6,963 nucleotides of DNA from assembly GCA_001509335.1 (NCBI GenBank), contig LGGY01000177.1:1-6963 (forward strand), given 5' to 3'. Positions 6,719 to 6,963 of the stretch are shown piece by piece (position 1 is the first letter of the stretch; the number at the start of each line of letters is the position of its first letter). A program made the position numbers and the translations under genes. This DNA is from Fidelibacterota bacterium 46_43. GTDB lineage: Bacteria; Fidelibacterota; Fidelibacteria; Fidelibacterales; Fidelibacteraceae. A model generated the notes under the pieces. The model did no database searches. It had not been told where the DNA came from and was given only the letters and a program-made list of their open reading frames with translations.

Positions 6719-6836
6719 TTCCACTTCGATACGATCTTACTTCGTGGAATTCAAGCACCATACTTCGTTCGGTGTTTAGTAGCTGCTACCCAGCATTTAA
6801 ATTGTGATGCTTTCTTAAACACAGCGTAGCGAAGCA
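6719..6836. repeat. Cluster of hairpins, probable dispersed intergenic repeat element
   Basis: Several inverted repeats are packed into about 118 bp. TTCCAC (6719-6724) pairs with GTGGAA (6744-6749). AAGCACC (6753-6759) pairs with GGTGTTT (6771-6777) through one G-T pair. TAGTAGCTGCTA (6777-6788) is a near palindrome. AGCAT (6792-6796) pairs with ATGCT (6807-6811). A larger imperfect stem alternatively pairs CTTCG (6763-6767) and GTGTTTA (6772-6778) with CGAAG (6830-6834) and TAAACAC (6816-6822). ACTTCG occurs three times (6723, 6739, 6762). No coding frame explains this structure. A non-autonomous repeat or structured transcript are both possible; transposon ends and target duplications were not identified. 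Confidence 0.45.
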
Positions 6837-6963
6837 ATTGGCGGGTTCTTTGATATAACCACCTGTCTGCATTTTACATGATGACCGGGATGATTGATTC
6901 AGGTTGTAGATCTGTTGAATGGTTCGAGAATTCATATATACGATTAACAATATTATCTTGCTT

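Larger units (their letters stand above)
6641..6963. other. Intergenic stretch without a convincing gene
   Basis: After the epimerase stop no frame on either strand carries a supportable gene. The first part (6641-6718) is low-complexity repeat-like sequence, the middle (6719-6836) is a cluster of inverted repeats, and the rest (6837-6963) is AT-rich with nothing I can assign. A 29-codon open run on the minus strand from 6963 to a TAA at 6876-6874 could be the tail of a gene entering from the right, but it is too short to call. No clear terminator follows the epimerase. Confidence 0.6.

Noticed and set aside
6786..6935. 49-residue minus-strand open frame
   Set aside because: It runs through the hairpin cluster, has no ribosome binding site and a composition unlike a real protein, and is best explained as chance in a repeat element.
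6874..6963. 29-codon open run on the minus strand ending in TAA, possibly the tail of a gene beyond the right edge
   Set aside because: It is too short to distinguish from chance and has no recognisable motif; sequence to the right would settle it.
6641..6963. CRISPR array or tRNA in the terminal non-coding stretch
   Set aside because: The repeats are short, degenerate and unevenly spaced, and no cloverleaf or TPsiC-like sequence was found.

Overview
The window reads as ordinary bacterial chromosome, probably from a Gram-negative didermic lineage related to the Fibrobacteres-Chlorobi-Bacteroidetes (FCB) group. Deep-branching candidates such as Marinimicrobia, KSB1 or Calditrichota come to mind. 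The evidence is a very large secreted, beta-strand-rich protein resembling the long uncharacterised outer-membrane proteins I associate with those lineages, together with weak or absent Shine-Dalgarno sites on several genes. This placement is recall-based inference, not a database result.

The left two thirds (1-4863) is a tightly packed minus-strand operon. Read in transcription order it encodes four proteins. The first is a secreted, single-pass membrane protein with a cytoplasmic zinc ribbon (4863-4063). The second is a small secreted beta-propeller-like protein (4058-3255). The third is a 1052-residue putative outer-membrane protein (3258-100) whose GTG start overlaps the previous stop. 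The fourth is the beginning of another signal-peptide-bearing protein that runs off the left edge (from 113 or 86). All four carry export signals, and the junctions are 4-nt gaps or overlaps. The set therefore looks like one translationally coupled cell-envelope unit of unknown function, and it is the best candidate here for an undescribed system.

The 120-bp gap at 4864-4983 holds overlapping divergent promoter-like sequences. To its right, on the plus strand, are a long-chain flavodoxin (4984-5499) with a perfect Shine-Dalgarno sequence, a GC-rich terminator hairpin (5515-5544), a small palindrome, and an enolase-superfamily dipeptide epimerase (5618-6640) with a complete catalytic set. The flavodoxin supplies low-potential electrons. 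The epimerase probably acts on peptides such as those released from murein or taken up. Nothing in the sequence ties these two to each other or to the envelope operon.

The final 323 bp (6641-6963) has no convincing gene. It holds a degenerate heptamer repeat, a short direct repeat, and a cluster of hairpins and inverted repeats (6719-6836) that looks like a dispersed intergenic repeat element. No tRNA, rRNA, CRISPR array or transposase gene was seen.
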